Source: SZUA-229 sp041589455
Lineage (GTDB): Bacteria; Pseudomonadota; Gammaproteobacteria; SZUA-229
NCBI GenBank assembly: GCA_041589455.1
Contig: JBFHVQ010000046.1
Span: 1-24,746 of the forward strand
Length of the DNA: 24,746 nt
Direction of reading: 5' to 3'
Shown: positions 22,003-24,746 of the stretch, in pieces
How positions within the stretch are numbered: position 1 is the first letter of the stretch
How the letters are laid out: every line of letters begins with the position of its first letter
Translations under genes and position numbers: made by a program
Notes under the pieces: model-generated
What the model was told of the DNA's origin: nothing
The model's database searches: none
The model's input: the letters and a program-made list of their open reading frames with translations, nothing else

Positions 22003-22458
22003 ATGAAAAAAGACTACTTTTACACTAAAGCTTCATTAATTTTCGCTCTATTTTATTGGATCCTGGAATCTACTATTCATTACTCTATATTTAAAGAAGT
22101 TGAATTCCAGCTAATTCCACACGACTTAAATGAGTTATGGATGCGTATTGTCATTATCTTCCTATTAATATCTTTCGGTTTTTTTGCCGATCTACATGCA
22201 TATAGAATTTTAGTAAAAGAGAGAGAAAAACGGGAAATTTATAAAGCAATGATTAATGCTTCTCAGCATATTTTAAATAATTTTTTGCAGAGCATGACGT
22301 TGTTTCGTGATGTCGCAGAAAATAGCAGTGATATCGATGAAAACATCATTAAGCTTTACGACCAGACCATTAACTCAGCTACCACTCAACTCAACAATCT
22401 TAAAGACATTGAAAACCCGAACAAGGAAAGTATCGAGGAGAAATTCCTTCCAAAATAA
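22003..22458 (+). CDS. Two-TM protein with a histidine-kinase-like dimerisation helix, 151 aa
   Basis: A small membrane protein with two hydrophobic segments (about 11-30, SLIFALFYWILESTIHYSIF; and 46-66, WMRIVIIFLLISFGFFADLH) joined by a short periplasmic loop. A cytoplasmic coiled coil follows. Residues 83-97 (MINASQHILNNFLQS) resemble the H-box helix of sensor kinases (H[DE]xxNxL), with H89 at the phospho-acceptor place, and a second helix (IIKLYDQTINSATTQLNNLK) completes a DHp-like hairpin. No ATPase domain (N, G1 or G2 boxes) follows within the frame or downstream. It could be a phosphotransfer or dimerising partner of a separate kinase. The neighbours are decayed genes. Confidence 0.65.
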   Translation: MKKDYFYTKASLIFALFYWILESTIHYSIFKEVEFQLIPHDLNELWMRIVIIFLLISFGFFADLHAYRILVKEREKREIYKAMINASQHILNNFLQSMTLFRDVAENSSDIDENIIKLYDQTINSATTQLNNLKDIENPNKESIEEKFLPK

Positions 22459-22785
22459 CAATGCCCTCTAACTAGCATTTTCTCACAAGGCACGACATCT
22501 TCATCTGCTTCACTCACTTAAACAGTGAGAATTCAGCGGAATCAACCATTAAACACTAATAGCTACATTTATTATTCGACTTATATAGCAGGCTAACAAT
22601 CCATTAAAATATACATACCACATCCTCACACACCTCCCCATATCACTATAAATCTTACCCCCTTTACAGGTGGTATTTATTCTTTTGAACATGGCATACA
22701 ATAACCTGGTTTGGCACATATTAATATAATAAGATTGCACGGCTAGTCGTAACTAGATACCGAAATGCAATAAGGAAAACACTAG
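22459..22785. other. Intergenic stretch without a supported gene
   Basis: AT-rich, with stops in all frames apart from short unconvincing ORFs. A small hairpin CTCACT (22513-22518)/AGTGAG (22524-22529) without a T-run lies 54 nt after the two-TM gene. The signal peptide expected before the PEP-CTERM-type relic is not found here in any frame. Confidence 0.55.
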
Positions 22786-23303
22786 TTAAATTCTTCGACA
22801 TTAATTGAGACTTTTGACGAAGCATTTCCCACATGGGAAAGCAACTGGTTATCATCAAACTCAAACATTCAAAACTATTATGGTGTAGGCGCCGACTCTG
22901 GCAACAATGCTGGTCAATTATGGATCGATGATGGCGATGGCATCATCGGCACTAATGAAAATGTAGAAATCAACTTTGATAAAACATTTGGGTTATCGTT
23001 AACATCTTTTTCTATTGATATAAGAAGTTATGTAAACACATCAATCAGTGTTTTCGATATGACTGGCACTGATTTACTTAACTCGGCCGTCACCAGCTCC
23101 AGTGCTCTGAAAAATTACTCAACATCATCTTCGAATGACATTTCTGGTTTTACACTATTTTATTCCGGCAGCCAGATAGAAGGTAATACATCTATAGACA
23201 ATGTGACTGTCTCAACGACTGCTGTCCCTGTTCCACCAGCTATCTGGTTTTTGGATCTGATCTACTTGGTTTGATTGGATTTGCCAGACACAGGCAAGCA
23301 TAA
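22786..23303 (+). pseudogene. PEP-CTERM-type exported protein, 5'-truncated and frameshifted
   Basis: From 22786 an open frame reads like the mature part of an exosortase-sorted protein: TLIETFDEAFPTWESNWLSS, NYYGVGADSGNNAGQLWIDD, FGLSLTSFSIDIRSYV, then SIDNVTVSTTAVPVPPAIWF. The sorting signal VPVPPAIW is followed by a frameshift. After the T-run at 23248-23252 the current frame ends at a TGA, while adding one T continues as GSDLLGLIGFARHRQA to a TAA at 23301-23303. That restores the transmembrane helix and basic tail. The 5' end is preceded by a TAG at 22783, and no ATG or signal peptide is present. Both targeting signals are therefore lost; a sequencing error could explain only the frameshift. 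No exosortase gene is in the window. Confidence 0.8.
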
Positions 23304-23371
23304 TTACAGCTAGTAGCCTATTTTATTTTTGGCATACAAGAACGTAAACTAAGGTCAGGCCGTATCTAGAC

Positions 23372-23390
23372 AATAACCCTTCAGGTTATT
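23372..23390 (-). terminator. Hairpin after the J-domain gene
   Basis: AATAACC (23372-23378) and GGTTATT (23384-23390) form a 7-bp stem with loop CTTCA, 7 nt beyond the stop of the - strand J-domain gene. The following - strand sequence (GTCTAG) lacks a T-run, so termination is only possible. Confidence 0.4.
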
Positions 23391-23397
23391 CCCATGA

Positions 23398-24114
23398 TCA
23401 GGCCATGGAATCTAGCACTTTATCCCTGGCACGATTTATCTGTTGAGCCAGATAATCAGAGCCACCTCTATCCGGGTGCATTTTTTGCATCAATCGTTTA
23501 TGCGCTTTAATAACATCTTCTTTGCTAGAGCTTTCTGTAACACCGAGTATATCCCTTGCCTCCTGTAGATCCATATCAGAATCATGTGGTGTATAGCTAT
23601 GCTGATCATCAGCACCTCGAGCCCAGCCGGGATGCATTCTATTCAGATACGCAATCAATAAGGCTGTGGACTCCTGATCATCCTGACGACACTCCTTTAA
23701 TAGCTCCAGCAACTGCTCTTTACTAAGAGACTGTATTGACTGTCCCGCAAACCGACCTTTAAGCACATTGCCCTGCAGCTCACCGGTTAATATATTCATT
23801 TGCAGCTGAATATAGCGTGTGCGCATATTCGAATGTTTATTCTGTTGATAACGCCTGAGAAATGGCAATAAGGTGGGAGCCACACCAATCATAAAACGAA
23901 CAACTCGCGGCAATAAAGGGATCAATGCACCAATAGCGGCTATTAACCAATTTAGACGTCCCGTTAATACCAGATAACCTAGCAAGCTGCCTCCCAACAT
24001 AATTAATACCAGTTTGATGGCTTTCTTTTTCTGTTCGGGCGTCAGACGCTTATAACGATAACCAGAATACAGGAACACCAGAGCTATCAGTAAAATTAAT
24101 ATAATTCTGTGCAA
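23398..24114 (-). CDS. Membrane-bound J-domain protein, 238 aa
   Basis: An integral membrane protein with a C-terminal DnaJ domain. It begins with a TM segment (MHRIILILLIALVFLYSGYR), then two or three more hydrophobic segments at about 34-52 and 56-88. A cytoplasmic helical part (ILTGELQGNVLKGRFAGQSI, then KEQLLELLKECRQDDQ) follows. The J domain (about 180-238) holds HPD in LMQKMHPDRGGSDYLAQQIN. The layout recalls TIM14/Pam18-like bacterial J proteins that recruit DnaK to the membrane. The start is TTG at 24114: AAGGA sits 6 nt upstream, an in-frame stop lies just before, and the first ATG would fall inside the second membrane segment. Confidence 0.87.
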   Translation of the reverse strand: MHRIILILLIALVFLYSGYRYKRLTPEQKKKAIKLVLIMLGGSLLGYLVLTGRLNWLIAAIGALIPLLPRVVRFMIGVAPTLLPFLRRYQQNKHSNMRTRYIQLQMNILTGELQGNVLKGRFAGQSIQSLSKEQLLELLKECRQDDQESTALLIAYLNRMHPGWARGADDQHSYTPHDSDMDLQEARDILGVTESSSKEDVIKAHKRLMQKMHPDRGGSDYLAQQINRARDKVLDSMA

Positions 24115-24162
24115 TGCAGATCCTTAAATACAAGCAATACAGCCCAAATAGTGAGCTGGTTA

Positions 24163-24746
24163 TTATCTGAAATTCTGAATAATGATAATTTTCTGTCCCG
24201 GATAAATCAAATCGGGATTTTTTATTTTACTTAATCGCGCCAGTTCAGGATACTTCCAGGGATTATTAATATAGGTTTCGGCAATATCCCACAGGGTGTC
24301 ACCCCAGACCACAATATGAACATGCCGCCTGGTTTTAATCACCCTTTCTCTTTTTTCTGTTTTTGAAACATCTAATGAAGCCTGCTTTTTCAGTATTTTA
24401 GATTCAACTTGTTGATCGAATTGATCTGAACCGATCGATGACTGAGTGAACTCGCCATCAGCTTTTTTTGCTTCCTTATCAATATTCTTATCAACATTCG
24501 CTATGCCATAGTCATTTTCAACGATGACTTCTCCTGATAGATCTACATTTTTTTCTTTATTCACAATCGCTGTTTCAGCTTCTATTTCAGAGATTTCCTC
24601 CATCTCTAATTTTTCAGAATACTCGGCTACTGTTTCTACTGTTTCTACTGTTTCTACTGTTTCTACTGTTTCTACTGTTTCTACTGTTTCTACTGTTTCT
24701 ACTGTTTCTACTGTTTCTACTGTTTCTACTGTTTCTACTGTTTCTA
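24163..24746 (-). CDS. LysM-domain protein with VET tripeptide repeats (5' end outside the window)
   Basis: The C-terminal domain is a LysM fold: HVHIVVWGDTLWDIAETYIN, then PWKYPELARLSKIKNPDLIY and PGQKIIII, which usually binds peptidoglycan. The middle is acidic and disordered. An ATG occurs at 24603, but the frame is open upstream through AEYSEKLE and about 13 Val-Glu-Thr repeats to the window edge, so the true start lies beyond 24746. The TTTCTACTG repeat keeps this frame open, while one other - strand frame is full of TAG stops, supporting translation through it. The spacer would project the LysM domain from an unseen anchor. The J-domain gene follows after 48 nt on the same strand. Confidence 0.82.
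   Translation of the reverse strand, partial: ETVETVETVETVETVETVETVETVETVETVETVETVETVAEYSEKLEMEEISEIEAETAIVNKEKNVDLSGEVIVENDYGIANVDKNIDKEAKKADGEFTQSSIGSDQFDQQVESKILKKQASLDVSKTEKRERVIKTRRHVHIVVWGDTLWDIAETYINNPWKYPELARLSKIKNPDLIYPGQKIIIIQNFR
24628..24746. repeat. Perfect 9-bp tandem repeat (at least 13 copies)
   Basis: TACTGTTTC is repeated without a mismatch for 119 nt up to the window end (13.2 units). It lies in the coding frame of the LysM protein and encodes repeated Val-Glu-Thr on the - strand. Perfect copies of a unit divisible by three indicate recent expansion and copy-number variation that changes protein length but not frame. Confidence 0.95.

Noticed and set aside
22549..22740. 63-codon open frame on the - strand
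   Set aside because: No ribosome site, odd composition and no pattern of a real protein; it lies in an AT-rich gap.
24628..24746. Tandem repeat as a CRISPR array
   Set aside because: The unit is 9 bp with no spacers, and it is translated in frame with the LysM protein.

Overview
The window looks like chromosomal DNA of a free-living gammaproteobacterium with moderate to low GC. The evidence is a sucA-sucB-lpd-sucC-sucD cluster with Gammaproteobacteria-like proteins, a DjlA co-chaperone, a set of small conserved proteins and a relic of a PEP-CTERM-type exported protein. The genus cannot be named from sequence alone.

Layout. (1) 1-810, + strand: the 3' end of a GNAT acetyltransferase broken by an in-frame TGA, then a 2-oxoglutarate/Fe(II) oxygenase-like gene ending in a bidirectional terminator. 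(2) 813-10723, - strand: sucA, sucB, lpd, sucC and sucD encode the 2-oxoglutarate dehydrogenase complex and succinyl-CoA synthetase, two consecutive TCA-cycle steps. Upstream on the same strand lie two NUDIX genes, one with a destroyed NUDIX box, and three small conserved genes. (3) 10724-11287: divergent promoters, a small + strand gene and a bidirectional terminator. (4) 11288-14761, - strand: unrecognised genes, including a pseudo-receiver overlapping a helical protein, a membrane-anchored protein with a QW-like motif, and a TetR/WHG regulator. (5) 14762-19644, + strand: divergent from tetR, a LolA-like unknown gene, then a TatT-DctP-DctQ-DctM TRAP transporter of the TPR-associated (TPAT) type and a small trailing gene. 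A perfect 19-bp palindrome between tetR and the + strand genes covers the -35 boxes of both promoters. (6) 19694-20842: djlA and a small helical protein gene. (7) 20843-23397: a gene-poor, AT-rich, decaying stretch. It holds an ORF remnant, an attenuator-like leader, a P-loop kinase gene with an in-frame stop, a two-TM protein with a histidine-kinase-like helix, and a PEP-CTERM-type pseudogene. (8) 23398-24746, - strand: a membrane J-domain protein and a LysM protein whose upstream part is encoded by about 13 perfect copies of a 9-bp repeat, running off the window.

The most coherent candidate for a little-described system is the TetR-controlled divergon at 13213-19644. It joins a TPAT transporter, which probably carries a hydrophobic ligand, to a LolA-like protein and a membrane-anchored QW-motif protein. 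Secondary leads are the variable-length VET repeat in the LysM protein, the possible leader/attenuator before the broken kinase gene, and the phosphomimetic pseudo-receiver pair.
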